Shown one piece after another: positions 8,701 through 16,505 of a stretch of DNA of 64,000 nucleotides (its first letter is position 1; each line of letters opens with the position of its first letter). The stretch covers positions 1 through 64,000 of the forward strand of contig JAHBZL010000010.1 of NCBI GenBank assembly GCA_019635485.1, given 5' to 3'. Under the pieces are notes generated by a model. The model searched no databases, was not told the DNA's origin, and was given only the letters and a program-made list of their open reading frames with translations. A program made the translations under genes and the position numbers. This stretch comes from Piscinibacter sp. GTDB lineage: Bacteria; Pseudomonadota; Gammaproteobacteria; Burkholderiales; Burkholderiaceae_C.

Positions 8701-9528
8701 GGCCATGTCGCGGTCAAGGCCTGGGGCGCGCTGTCCAAGGCCACCGGACGTGACCACGTGCACCTCGCGCTGCACCGCGAGGACGAGAAGATCCGCTTCC
8801 GCGACATCCAGGCGCAGCCGCGCAAGATCATCAGCTCGCCGACCTGGAGCGGCCTGGAGAGCGAGAAGGTCTCGTACAACGCCGGCTACACCAACGTGCA
8901 CGAGCTGATCCCCTGGCGCACGCTGACCGGGCGGCAGCAGTTCTACCAGGACCACCCCTGGATGCGTGCCTTCGGCGAGGGCTTCGTCAGCTACCGGCCG
9001 CCGGTGGACCTGAAGACCACCGCGGAGATCCAGGGCGCGAAGGGCAACGGCAACCCCGAGATCCTGCTGAATTTCATCACGCCGCACCAGAAGTGGGGCA
9101 TCCACAGCACCTACAGCGACAACCTGCTGATGCTGACGCTGAACCGCGGCGGCCCGGTGATCTGGCTGTCGGAGGATGACGCGAAGCGCGCCGGCATCGT
9201 CGACAACGACTGGGTCGAGCTCTTCAACGTGAACGGCGCGATCGCGGCGCGCGCGGTGGTCAGCCAGCGCGTCAACCCGGGCATGGTGCTCATGTACCAC
9301 GCGCAGGAGAAGATCGTGAACACGCCCGGTTCGGAGATCACCGGCACGCGCGGCGGCATCCACAACTCGGTGACGCGCATCGTGCTCAAGCCGACGCACA
9401 TGATCGGCGGCTACGCGCAGCTCGCCTACGGCTTCAACTACTACGGGACCATCGGCACCAACCGCGACGAGTTCGTCGTCGTGCGCAAGATGAAGCGGGT
9501 CGACTGGTTGGATGGAGAAGGCGCATGA
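5758..9528 (+). CDS. narG: Respiratory nitrate reductase alpha subunit
   Basis: Catalytic Mo-bisMGD subunit that reduces nitrate to nitrite on the cytoplasmic face of the membrane. The 1256-residue length is typical. FS0 cluster ligands are visible as His50, Cys54, Cys58 and Cys93 (STHGVNCTGSCSWK and EPRGCARGAS), and the molybdenum ligand as Asp222 (YDWYCDLPPASPQ). These numbers agree with E. coli NarG. There is no twin-arginine export signal, as expected for a NarG facing the cytoplasm. The gene overlaps the preceding small ORF and the following narH by four bases each (ATGA). Confidence 0.98.
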   Translation: MSHFLDRLTYFSQPRETFSDGHGVATGEDRTWEDAYRDRWAHDKVVRSTHGVNCTGSCSWKIHVKGGIVTWETQQTDYPRTRWDMPNHEPRGCARGASYSWYLYSANRVKYPMVRGRLLKAWREARLQHDPVDAWTRIVEDDAKRRDYQSVRGLGGFVRSSWDEVNEIVAAANVYTIRKYGPDRVIGFSPIPAMSMVSYAAGSRYLSLIGGVCMSFYDWYCDLPPASPQIWGEQTDVPESADWYNSTYLIAWGSNVPQTRTPDAHFFTEVRYKGAKTVAVTPDYAEISKLCDLWMHPKQGTDAALAMAMGHVILKEFYFDRRSAYFDDYARRYTDLPMLVLLKEQQLPDGRTALVPDRYVRAGDFNGKLGQANNADWKTVAFDEVGKVVLPNGSIGFRWGPEGRADAGRWNLEAREARHGHDVKLRLSVLEGEYPGRETAQVAFPYFAGSATEHFTASPQQGGDVLLRTVPVQRIALGKEGEKREAIVATVFDLQVANYGIGRGLPGDEAPRGYDDDQPYTPAWQERITGVPRAQVITVAREFAANAEKTQGKSMVIIGAAMNHWYHSDMNYRGIINMLMMCGCIGQSGGGWAHYVGQEKLRPQTGWLPLAFALDWIRPPRQQNSTSFFYAHTDQWRYEKLGVEEVLSPLADKAAFGGSMIDYNVRAERMGWLPSAPQLQTNPIQVVKDAAAAGQDAKAYAVAALKSGKLRMSCEDPDDPHNWPRNLFVWRSNLLGSSGKGHEYFLKHLLGTTHGVQGKDLGPDEAKPTEVAWHDKAPEGKLDLLVTLDFRMSTTCLYSDIVLPTATWYEKNDLNTSDMHPFIHPLSTAVDPAWQSRSDWEIYKGFAKKFSEVCVGHLGVEKELVLTPLMHDSPGELAQPLDVKEWKKGECDLIPGVTAPQMAVVERDYPNVYKRFTALGPLMGKVGNGGKGIAWNTQDEVRQLAELNGVVTEEGATKGMPRIDSDIDACEVVLQLAPETNGHVAVKAWGALSKATGRDHVHLALHREDEKIRFRDIQAQPRKIISSPTWSGLESEKVSYNAGYTNVHELIPWRTLTGRQQFYQDHPWMRAFGEGFVSYRPPVDLKTTAEIQGAKGNGNPEILLNFITPHQKWGIHSTYSDNLLMLTLNRGGPVIWLSEDDAKRAGIVDNDWVELFNVNGAIAARAVVSQRVNPGMVLMYHAQEKIVNTPGSEITGTRGGIHNSVTRIVLKPTHMIGGYAQLAYGFNYYGTIGTNRDEFVVVRKMKRVDWLDGEGA

Positions 9529-11048
9529 AAGTCAGAGCACAGATCGGCATGGTGCTGAACCTGGACAAGTGCATCGGCTGCCACACCTGTTCGGTCACCT
9601 GCAAGAACGTCTGGACCAGCCGCAAGGGCATGGAATACGCCTGGTTCAACAACGTCGAGACCAAGCCCGGCATCGGCTACCCGAAGGAGTGGGAGAACCA
9701 GGACAAGTGGAACGGCGGCTGGGTGCGCAACGCGGACGGTTCGATCCAGCCGCGCCAGGGCGCGAAGTGGAAGCTGCTGATGCGCATCTTCGCGAACCCG
9801 AACCTGCCGCAAATCGACGACTACTACGAGCCCTTCACCTTCGACTACGAGCACCTGCAGTCGGCGCCGGAATCCAAGGCCGCGCCGACCGCTCGCCCGC
9901 GTTCGCTCATCACCGGGCAGCGCATGGAGAAGATCGAGTGGGGCCCGAACTGGGAGGAGATCCTCGGCGGCGAATTCTCCAAGCGCTCGAAGGACAGGAA
10001 CTTCGACGAGATCCAGAAGGACATCTACGGGCAGTTCGAGAACACCTTCATGATGTACCTGCCGCGGCTGTGCGAGCACTGCCTGAACCCGGCGTGCGTC
10101 GCGAGCTGCCCCTCGGGCTCGATTTACAAGCGCGAGGAAGACGGCATCGTCCTGATCGACCAGGACAAGTGCCGCGGCTGGCGCATGTGCGTCTCGGGCT
10201 GCCCGTACAAGAAGATCTACTACAACTGGAACACCGGCAAGGCCGAGAAGTGCATCTTCTGCTACCCGCGCATCGAGGCGGGCCAGCCGACGGTGTGCTC
10301 GGAGACCTGCGTCGGCCGCATCCGCTACCTCGGGGTGCTTCTGTACGACGCCGACCGCATCGAGCAGGCGGCCAGCGTCGAGCAGGACCGGGATCTCTAC
10401 CAGGCGCAGCTCGACGTCTTCCTCGACCCGCACGACCCGGCGGTGATCGAGCAGGCGCGTGCCGACGGCATCCCCGACGCGTGGCTGGAGGCGGCACGCC
10501 GCAGCCCGGTCTACAAGATGGCGGTCGACTGGAAGGTCGCGCTGCCGCTGCACCCGGAGTACCGCACGCTGCCGATGGTCTGGTACGTGCCGCCGCTGTC
10601 GCCGATCACCGCCGCGGCGAACGCGGGCCAGGTCGGTGTCAACGGCCAGCTGCCCGACGTGCAGCAGCTGCGCATCCCGGTCAAGTACCTGGCCAACCTG
10701 CTGACCGCGGGCGACACCGTGCCGGTGGTGCGCGCGCTCGAACGCATGCTCGCGATGCGCGCCTACCAGCGCGGCAAGCATGTCGACGGTGCGCCCGACA
10801 CCGCGGCGCTGCAGCAGGTCGGCCTCAGCGAGGCGACGGTCGAGGACATGTACCGGACCATGGCGATCGCCAACTACGAGGATCGTTTCGTGATCCCGAG
10901 CACGCACCGCGAGTACGCCGAGAACGCGTTCGACGTGCGCGGTGGTTGCGGCTTCTCGTTCGGCAACGGCTGCTCGGAGGGATCGAGCGATGCGAGCCTG
11001 TTCGGCGGCGGCAAGCGCCGCACGATCCCCATCAAGGCGGAGGCGTGA
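9525..11048 (+). CDS. narH: Respiratory nitrate reductase beta subunit
   Basis: Iron-sulfur subunit of 507 residues that carries electrons from NarI haem to NarG. Four cysteine groups are visible: CIGCHTCSVTC at residues 16-26, CEHCLNPACVASCP, CRGWRMCVSGCP and CIFCYPRIEAGQ with CSETC. In the third group Trp replaces the second Cys, the hallmark of the [3Fe-4S] cluster, leaving three [4Fe-4S] centres. The start overlaps the narG stop (ATGA), so expression is coupled. The C-terminal CGFSFGNGCSEG stretch is usual for the family. Confidence 0.98.
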   Translation: MKVRAQIGMVLNLDKCIGCHTCSVTCKNVWTSRKGMEYAWFNNVETKPGIGYPKEWENQDKWNGGWVRNADGSIQPRQGAKWKLLMRIFANPNLPQIDDYYEPFTFDYEHLQSAPESKAAPTARPRSLITGQRMEKIEWGPNWEEILGGEFSKRSKDRNFDEIQKDIYGQFENTFMMYLPRLCEHCLNPACVASCPSGSIYKREEDGIVLIDQDKCRGWRMCVSGCPYKKIYYNWNTGKAEKCIFCYPRIEAGQPTVCSETCVGRIRYLGVLLYDADRIEQAASVEQDRDLYQAQLDVFLDPHDPAVIEQARADGIPDAWLEAARRSPVYKMAVDWKVALPLHPEYRTLPMVWYVPPLSPITAAANAGQVGVNGQLPDVQQLRIPVKYLANLLTAGDTVPVVRALERMLAMRAYQRGKHVDGAPDTAALQQVGLSEATVEDMYRTMAIANYEDRFVIPSTHREYAENAFDVRGGCGFSFGNGCSEGSSDASLFGGGKRRTIPIKAEA

Positions 11049-11050
11049 CG

Positions 11051-11743
11051 ATGGACCTCTTCGCACCCCCCGAGGCACGCCTCACGCTGCGCGTGCTCGC
11101 CAAGCTGCTCGGCTACCCAGGCCCCGAACTGCACGCGCACCTCCCCGAACTGCGCGAGGCGCTGCAGGTCGAACGAGCCTTGAGCGCCGCCCGACGGGAT
11201 GAGCTCGAAGCGCTGATCGACGGCCTGGCACGGGCCGACGCGATCGAGGCCGAGGCGGCTTACGTCGAGCTGTTCGACCGCGGCCGGGCCACCTCGCTGC
11301 ACCTGTTCGAGCATGTGCACGGCGACTCGCGCGAGCGCGGGCCGGCGATGATCGACCTGATCCGGACCTACGAGGCGGCGGGCCTGCGCTTCGGTCCGAA
11401 CGAGCTGCCCGACCACCTGTGTGTGCTGCTCGAGTTCGCCTCGACGCTGGCGCCGCGCGCCGCGCGCGAGTTCCTGGCCGAGACCGCGCACCTGCTGAAC
11501 GCGGTCTTCAGCGCGCTGCTGCAGCGTGGCAGCCCGTACGCCAGCGCGCTCGGCGCGGTGATCGAGCTGGCCGGCGAGAAGGCCCAGGCGGTGCGCATCG
11601 CGCCCGACGAACCGATCGACGAGAGCTGGGCCGAGCCGGCCGCCTTCGACGGCTGCTCGGTGAAGGGCCAGTCCCGCCCCGGCGCGCCGCAGCCGGTGCA
11701 GATCGTCCGCAAGAACCCCGTTTCGCAAGGAGTCCATGCATGA
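11051..11743 (+). CDS. narJ: Nitrate reductase assembly chaperone
   Basis: TorD/DmsD-family chaperone of 230 residues that holds NarGH in the cytoplasm until the Mo cofactor and clusters are in place. Family features include the N-terminal LRVLAKLLGYPGPEL and the central YVELFDRGRATSLHLFEHVH with HGDSRERGPAM. It starts two bases after the narH stop and overlaps the narI ATG by four bases, so it is translated as part of narGHJI. The C-terminal 30 residues (QSRPGAPQPVQIVRK) look unstructured. Confidence 0.96.
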   Translation: MDLFAPPEARLTLRVLAKLLGYPGPELHAHLPELREALQVERALSAARRDELEALIDGLARADAIEAEAAYVELFDRGRATSLHLFEHVHGDSRERGPAMIDLIRTYEAAGLRFGPNELPDHLCVLLEFASTLAPRAAREFLAETAHLLNAVFSALLQRGSPYASALGAVIELAGEKAQAVRIAPDEPIDESWAEPAAFDGCSVKGQSRPGAPQPVQIVRKNPVSQGVHA

Positions 11744-12447
11744 ACGCCTGGATGGATACGCTGCTGTTCGGCGTCTACCCGTATATCTGCCTGGTGGTGT
11801 TCCTGCTCGGCAGCCTGATCCGCTTCGACCGCGACCAGTACACGTGGAAGAGCGACTCGTCGCAGCTGCTGCGCGCCGGCCAGCTGAAGTGGGGCAGCAA
11901 CCTGTTCCACGCCGGCATCCTGTTCCTGCTGTTCGGGCACGGCTTCGGCATGCTGACGCCGCACTTCGTCTACGAGCCCTTCCTCGCCGCCGGTTCGAAG
12001 CAGCTGCTGGCGATGGTCTCGGGTGGTGCCTTCGGCCTGCTCGGCATCGTCGGCCTGACGCTGCTGCTGCACCGGCGCCTGGCCGATGCCCGCATCCGCG
12101 CCACCAGCAAGACCAGCGACATCGTGCTGCTGGTCCTGCTGTGGCTGCAGTTCGCGCTCGGGCTGGCGACGGTGCCGCTGTCGGCCCAGCACCTGGACGG
12201 CAGCATGATGCTGGTACTGGCCGAGTGGGCGCAGCGCATCGCCACCTTCCGCGGCGGCGCGGCCGAGCTGATGGCACCGGTGGGCGCGGTGTTCCGACTC
12301 CACATGGTGCTCGGGATGACGATCTTCCTGGTGTTCCCGTTCACGCGGCTGGTGCACGTGTGGAGCGGCTTCGGCACGCTGGCCTACGTGTTCCGGCCTT
12401 ACCAGGTGGTGCGCTCGCGGCGCCTGAACCTGCCCTCGGAGCGCTGA
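11740..12447 (+). CDS. narI: Respiratory nitrate reductase gamma subunit (cytochrome b)
   Basis: Membrane subunit of 235 residues with five hydrophobic helices. It oxidises quinol at the periplasmic side and passes electrons through two b haems to NarH. The haem-ligand histidines are His57 (NLFHAG), His67 (FGHGFG), His188 (FRLHMVLG) and His206 (RLVHVWSG), each one residue later than in E. coli NarI. The start overlaps the narJ stop (ATGA). This is the last gene of the nar transcript before a 660-base gene-free stretch. Confidence 0.97.
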   Translation: MNAWMDTLLFGVYPYICLVVFLLGSLIRFDRDQYTWKSDSSQLLRAGQLKWGSNLFHAGILFLLFGHGFGMLTPHFVYEPFLAAGSKQLLAMVSGGAFGLLGIVGLTLLLHRRLADARIRATSKTSDIVLLVLLWLQFALGLATVPLSAQHLDGSMMLVLAEWAQRIATFRGGAAELMAPVGAVFRLHMVLGMTIFLVFPFTRLVHVWSGFGTLAYVFRPYQVVRSRRLNLPSER

Positions 12448-12563
12448 AGTGAAGCCAGTCGACTTGCGCACGAGCGGCGAAAGGCTGGCTGCTTGCGGTC
12501 TGTTGCGGCCATTGGCCGCGATGATGGTCCCAGTGAGAGCCCGCCGGTCGCGCCCGGCCGGCG

Positions 12564-12597
12564 GTCACTTTCCTCTGCTGGCCCAGAAGAAAGTAAC
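12564..12597. repeat. Imperfect hairpin of the ACTTTC/GAAAGT type
   Basis: GTCACTTTCCTCTG and CAGAAGAAAGTAAC pair in 12 of 14 positions around a 6-base loop. The sequence continues AACCAAAGAAGAGGGC, a conserved-looking tail. Likely the recognisable end of the repeat element filling this gap. Confidence 0.6.
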
Positions 12598-12755
12598 CAA
12601 AGAAGAGGGCCTGAATGCGATTTGGCTCGCTGACGTGGCAGCAGACCAGAGGCGGTCGCCCTCCCGTGTCGGAAGCAGGCCCATCGGTGCGTCCGACGAG
12701 ATCCTTTCCGAGGACGGCGCGGTAGTTCCGTGTGGGTCAAGCCCGGTGGTTCCTG

Positions 12756-12994
12756 CCAGGCCGTGCCCGGGCGGGTGGCGGCGCGCGTGGAGGGCGCCGA
12801 GGAGCACAGGACGCGCGGCCCGCGCGCGCAGCGCGCTTCGTGCTCTAACTGGTCGCCGTCTGTCTGAGCGCAGCGAACGCAGTGAGCGCAGCGAGTTTGG
12901 CGACCGGGCCGCGTGGCCGAGCACCACAGGGGAGCCGGCGCGCAGCGCCGGCCGCCCGGGTCCGCGCGCCGCCACCCGCCCGGGCACGGCCTGG
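12756..12994. repeat. Large inverted repeat with 32-base perfect arms
   Basis: The 32 bases at 12756-12787 (beginning CCAGGCCGTGCCCGG) are the exact reverse complement of 12963-12994. The roughly 175 bases between them contain further nested pairs, such as GGTCGCC with GGCGACC and GCGGCCCG with CGGGCCGC. Transcribed, this would fold into a long branched stem. Confidence 0.75.
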
Positions 12995-13111
12995 CTCGCT
13001 CCGTCCCGCCCAGGAAGCAGTCGGCGAAGGGCAGCAACGGGCCGCAACCTGCCGGCCGCCCCCCGCGTCTCATGCGTCGCGGGTCATGCGAAGTGCTGAG
13101 GAGCAACTGAG

Positions 13112-13789
13112 ATGAGCACCCTGTCCACCATCGATTCGCAGACCGAACTGCTGCGCCAGGCCGCGATCCGCGCCGGGCTGCTGGATGCCGGCGATCCGCC
13201 CTCGCTCGACGGCGTGATCAGCGCGGAAGCCACGCAGGCGATCGAGGCGCTGCTCGACCGCGAGGTGCAGGTCCCCGAGCCAACCGAGGAGGCCTGCCGC
13301 CGCCACCACGCGGCGCATGCCGCGCGCTTCGTGCGCGGCGAGCGCGTGCAGGTGCGTCACGTGCTGTTCGCGGTGACCCCCGGCGTGGACGTGGCCGCGC
13401 TGCGGCGCCGCGCCGAGGCCTGCCTGCTGGATTTGCGCTGCCACGACGGCACGTCGGGTGCGGCCTTCGCCGCCGCGGCGCGCGAGCTGTCCAACTGCCC
13501 GAGCGGTGCGCAGGGCGGTGAGCTCGGCTGGCTCGAGGCGGGCGACTGCGCGCCCGAGTTCGCGCGCGAGCTGTTTGGCCACGTCGAGGTCGGCGTGCTG
13601 CCGCGCCTGGTGCACAGCCGCTTCGGCCTGCATGTCGTCGAGGTGCTGGCGCGCGATCCGGGCGAAGCGCTGCCGTTCGACGCGGTGCGCGGCGCCGTCG
13701 CCGCGACGCTGCGGCAGCAGGCCTATGCCACCGCGCTGCGCCAGTTCCTGCAGCAGCTTGCCGGCGCCGAGAGCCCGCTGGTGCAGTGA
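13112..13789 (+). CDS. Parvulin-type peptidyl-prolyl isomerase (PpiC/NifM-like)
   Basis: Protein of 225 residues with an N-terminal helical region and a rotamase domain from about residue 85. The domain shows VRHVLFAV, then AAARELSNCPSGAQGGELGW and the closing FGLHVVEVL. No signal peptide is seen, so it should act in the cytoplasm. Isomerases of this type often follow narI in Burkholderiales and are thought to help fold or assemble nitrate reductase; that role is inference from context. A GAGGAGCAACTGAG stretch precedes the ATG. The carbonic anhydrase gene begins 10 bases after the stop. Confidence 0.88.
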   Translation: MSTLSTIDSQTELLRQAAIRAGLLDAGDPPSLDGVISAEATQAIEALLDREVQVPEPTEEACRRHHAAHAARFVRGERVQVRHVLFAVTPGVDVAALRRRAEACLLDLRCHDGTSGAAFAAAARELSNCPSGAQGGELGWLEAGDCAPEFARELFGHVEVGVLPRLVHSRFGLHVVEVLARDPGEALPFDAVRGAVAATLRQQAYATALRQFLQQLAGAESPLVQ

Positions 13790-13799
13790 CACGCGGTCC

Positions 13800-14540
13800 A
13801 TGCCCGACGAACTGCTGCAGCGGCTGCGCCGCTTCACCGACCAGACCTTTCCGGGCGCGCGCCAGCAGTTCGAGACGCTGGTGCGCGACGGCCAGCACCC
13901 GACCACCCTGTTCATCGGCTGCAGCGATTCGCGGCTCGTGCCCTACCTGCTGACCGGCACCGGGCCGGGCGAGCTGTTCATCGTGCGCAACGTCGGCGCG
14001 TTCGTGCCGCCGCACGACGGCGGACACGACGGTCGGGGTCAGCCCGGCGACCGCGTGCTGGCGGGCTACCACGGCACCGCCGCGGCGATCGAGTTCGCGG
14101 TGCTGAACCTGAACGTCGCACACATCGTCGTCTGCGGGCACAGCCACTGCGGCGGCATCCGCGCGCTGTACGAGGGCGTGTCGCCGCAGGCCACGAACCT
14201 CGCCGCCTGGCTGGAGCTGGGCCGCGAGGCGGTGCTGCCGGTGCAGGTGACCCCCGAGGCCCTGCGCCGCACCGAGCAGCGCGCCGTCGTGCTGCAGCTC
14301 GAACGCCTGATGGACTACCCGATGGTGCGCGCGCAGGTCGAGGCCGGGCGCCTCGCGCTGCACGGTTGGCACTACGTGATCGAGGACGGCGAGGTGCACG
14401 TGTTCGACGTGCGGCAGGGCGGCTTCGTGCCGGCCTCGCGCGCCGACCACAGCGGCACCGGGCCGTTCGCGCCGGTCGAGCCGGACGCGCTCTTCAACGA
14501 GATCGACGACCGCTTCGCGCCGGGCGCTCAGGGCGGCTGA
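13800..14540 (+). CDS. Beta-class carbonic anhydrase
   Basis: Zinc enzyme of 246 residues that interconverts CO2 and bicarbonate. Zinc ligands are seen as Cys41 (with the Asp43-Arg45 dyad in CSDSR), His114 and Cys117 (CGHSHCGG). Length and the C-terminal DVRQGGFVPA stretch fit the beta class. The ATG at 13800 lies 10 bases after the isomerase stop, so the two are probably co-transcribed. The last 13 bases overlap the convergent Lrp-type gene. Confidence 0.94.
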   Translation: MPDELLQRLRRFTDQTFPGARQQFETLVRDGQHPTTLFIGCSDSRLVPYLLTGTGPGELFIVRNVGAFVPPHDGGHDGRGQPGDRVLAGYHGTAAAIEFAVLNLNVAHIVVCGHSHCGGIRALYEGVSPQATNLAAWLELGREAVLPVQVTPEALRRTEQRAVVLQLERLMDYPMVRAQVEAGRLALHGWHYVIEDGEVHVFDVRQGGFVPASRADHSGTGPFAPVEPDALFNEIDDRFAPGAQGG

Positions 14541-14968
14541 AGCCCGCGGCGCGGAATCGGCGTCGACATCACGATCGCGGTGCGGGTCTCGCCCCAGCGG
14601 TTGATGTCGCCGAGGAAGGCCTCGAGCGCGCCCATGTCGGGCACGGCGACCGTCATCACGTAGGAATCGGCGCCGGTGACGTGGTGGCATTCCAGCACCT
14701 CGGGCCGCGCCCTCAGCGCCCTCAGCAGCGACTGCTTGTGCGGCTGCGCGGTCGTGATGCCGACGATCGCGCGCACCGGGCGGCCGGCACGTGCCGGGTC
14801 GATGTCCGCATGCACGCCGCGCACCACGCCCGCCTCCTGCAGGCGGCGCAGCCGCTCGGCGGTCGCGGCGATCGACAGGTCCGCGGCGGCAGCCAGTGTC
14901 TTCAGCGGCGCGCGGCCGTCGGCCTGCAGCGCGGCGAGCAGTTTCCAGGCCTTGGGATCGAGGTGCAT
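14528..14968 (-). CDS. Lrp/AsnC-family transcriptional regulator
   Basis: Regulator of 146 residues: an N-terminal winged helix-turn-helix (LKTLAAAADLSIAATAERLR, about residues 22-41), then a RAM/AsnC ligand-binding domain (ECHHVTGADSYVMTVAVPD). Members usually bind amino acids and control transport or metabolism genes. It is divergent from the LysE-type exporter with a 104-base gap, an arrangement like LysG-LysE or Lrp-controlled exporters, so it likely regulates that neighbour. Its 3' end overlaps the carbonic anhydrase gene tail to tail. Confidence 0.93.
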   Translation of the reverse strand: MHLDPKAWKLLAALQADGRAPLKTLAAAADLSIAATAERLRRLQEAGVVRGVHADIDPARAGRPVRAIVGITTAQPHKQSLLRALRARPEVLECHHVTGADSYVMTVAVPDMGALEAFLGDINRWGETRTAIVMSTPIPRRGLQPP

Positions 14969-15072
14969 CTTCCGGTTCCGGTGCGGATCGGCCGGAAAGA
15001 TCGCCGGCCGCCGGCCATCTTCGCCGAAAGAACCGGCTTCGGTGCGCCGAACCGCTCGCCTACAGTGACGCC

Positions 15073-15684
15073 ATGGACCTGCTCGCCGTGTTCGCCTCCT
15101 CGCTGCTGATCGGGCTGTCGATCGCCGCGCCCGTCGGGCCGATCGGGCTGCTGACGATCCAGCGCAGCCTGGAGCACGGGCCGCGCGCCGGGCTCGCGAC
15201 CGGCCTCGGCGCCGCGGCGGCCGATGCCGCCTACGGGGCCGTGGGCGCGTACGGCGTCAGCTGGCTGATCGGCGCGCTGGTCGCCGCGCGCCTGCCGCTG
15301 GCGCTGTTCGGTGGCGGCTTCCTGCTCTGGATGGCCTGGGGCCTGTGGCGCGCGCCCGTGGCCGAGCGCGCGGCCGCGGCGGCGCCGGCGCGCAACGGCT
15401 GGCAGTACTTCGCGACCACCTTCGTGCTGACGCTGTCGAACCCGGCGACGATCTTCTCCTTCATCGCCGTGTTCGGCGCGCTGGCCGGGCGCAGCGCGGT
15501 GAGTGCGCCGGGCACCATGGTGCTGGGGGTGCTGATCGGCTCGGCGCTGTGGTGGCTGTTCCTGTCCAGCGCGGTGGGCCGCCTGCGCGAGCGCTTCGAC
15601 GCGCGCTGGCGGCGCCGCGTCAACCTCGCGAGTGCCGCGATCCTCGCCGGCTTCGCGCTCTGGCAACTGCTGGGCCTGCTCTGA
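15073..15684 (+). CDS. LysE/RhtB-family amino acid exporter
   Basis: Inner-membrane protein of 203 residues with about six helices. It starts SSLLIGLSIAAPVGPIGLL, the conserved N-terminal family motif, and keeps the FVLTLSNPATIFSF motif in the middle. It should export an amino acid or derivative by proton exchange; the substrate is not deducible. The start gives the family length. The divergent Lrp-type gene is its likely regulator. The stop abuts the convergent membrane-protein gene. Confidence 0.92.
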   Translation: MDLLAVFASSLLIGLSIAAPVGPIGLLTIQRSLEHGPRAGLATGLGAAAADAAYGAVGAYGVSWLIGALVAARLPLALFGGGFLLWMAWGLWRAPVAERAAAAAPARNGWQYFATTFVLTLSNPATIFSFIAVFGALAGRSAVSAPGTMVLGVLIGSALWWLFLSSAVGRLRERFDARWRRRVNLASAAILAGFALWQLLGLL

Positions 15685-16380
15685 TCAGCCGGGCGGCTCG
15701 CTACCGAGGCGCGCCACGTAACCGGTGCGTCGCCAGGCCCAGGCCAGCGCCAGGAAGAAGGTGGTGAAGAGCGCGCCGCCCCACCATTCGGTGACGTTCT
15801 CCAGCGCGTCGCGCGCCGCCGGTTCGGGCAGCAGCAGCGCGCCGGCCACGTGCACCAGGCCCAGCAGCGGCAAGGCGGCGCACAGGGCGAGCAGTGCGCG
15901 GCCGACGCTCCGGGGGGCCGCGGCGGGCCGGCGCGCCATCTCGCCGCCGACCACCAGCATGCCGATGCAGGTGAGGCCGAAGTACAGCGCCGTGCCGTAG
16001 CGGCGCAGGAAGCGGTAGCCCTCGCCGTCGCTGCCGAGGAAGCTGCCGTACAGCACCAGGCAGGTCCCGGCGCCCAGGCCGAGCAGCGGCAGCGCACGCT
16101 GCCAGCGGTCCGGCGGCGCGCCGAGCTGGCGCAGCCAGCCCGGGCAGAGCAGCCAGCAGATCGCCTGCAGCACCGCGGCCGGCAGCAGCAGCGCGCGGAA
16201 CAGCAGGTTCGGCAGGCCGTGCCGGCCGGCCCGGCTGATCGAGACGCAGCCGTCGAGGAAGGGGTTGCACTCCGGGATCAGCCCGAGCCGCACCGACAGC
16301 GTGAAGGCCAGCGCCGTGCCGGCCAGCGGCAGCAACGCCGCCAGCAAGGCGAGCGGCCACAGGCGAAGGGCAGGGTTCAC
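15685..16380 (-). CDS. Uncharacterised multi-pass membrane protein
   Basis: About 231 residues with six predicted hydrophobic helices from a GTG start at 16380 (VNPALRLWPLALLAALLP). After the first helix comes a conserved-looking extracytoplasmic loop, LIPECNPFLDGCVSISRAGR, with two Cys residues. The arrangement resembles Frag1/DRAM/Sfk1-type or DUF998-like membrane proteins, but the family is not certain. Longer upstream frames lack a sensible start. The gene is divergent from the nitronate monooxygenase-like gene and convergent with the exporter. Function unknown. Confidence 0.75.
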   Translation of the reverse strand: MNPALRLWPLALLAALLPLAGTALAFTLSVRLGLIPECNPFLDGCVSISRAGRHGLPNLLFRALLLPAAVLQAICWLLCPGWLRQLGAPPDRWQRALPLLGLGAGTCLVLYGSFLGSDGEGYRFLRRYGTALYFGLTCIGMLVVGGEMARRPAAAPRSVGRALLALCAALPLLGLVHVAGALLLPEPAARDALENVTEWWGGALFTTFFLALAWAWRRTGYVARLGSEPPG

Positions 16381-16505
16381 GGCGGTTCCGGAGCAGGCGC
16401 GTGCATTCTGAACGGCCGTCGCGTCGCGGCGATCCGCCGCAGGTTGCGCGAGGTCAAGGGCCGCCACGGGCGGCTCGCCGACAGTCGCCGGCTGGAGGAT
16501 TGTCC

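Larger units (their letters stand above)
12448..13111. repeat. Gene-free region of nested inverted repeats
   Basis: No convincing gene lies in this 664-base gap: the open frames on both strands are Arg/Pro/Ala-rich and start nowhere near a ribosome-binding site. It holds an imperfect 14-base hairpin (12564-12597), a large inverted repeat (12756-12787 against 12963-12994) and tandem GAGCGCAGCGAACGCAGTG-like units around 12866-12897. From memory, the segment with ACTTTC ... GAAAGTAACCAAAGAA resembles a dispersed proteobacterial element often misannotated as short hypothetical proteins. It separates narI from the isomerase gene and may end or process the nar transcript. Confidence 0.7.

Noticed and set aside
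5491-9399. Very long open frame (about 1300 codons) on the minus strand
   Set aside because: It lies antisense to narG, whose metal ligands and coupling are certain. High-GC genes commonly give long open antisense frames; the product is Arg/His/Val-rich without domains.
12449-13110. Several overlapping short frames in the repeat region
   Set aside because: Frames occur on both strands with the same low-complexity look, as expected for inverted repeats; a GTGAAG start right after narI has no ribosome-binding site and no family.
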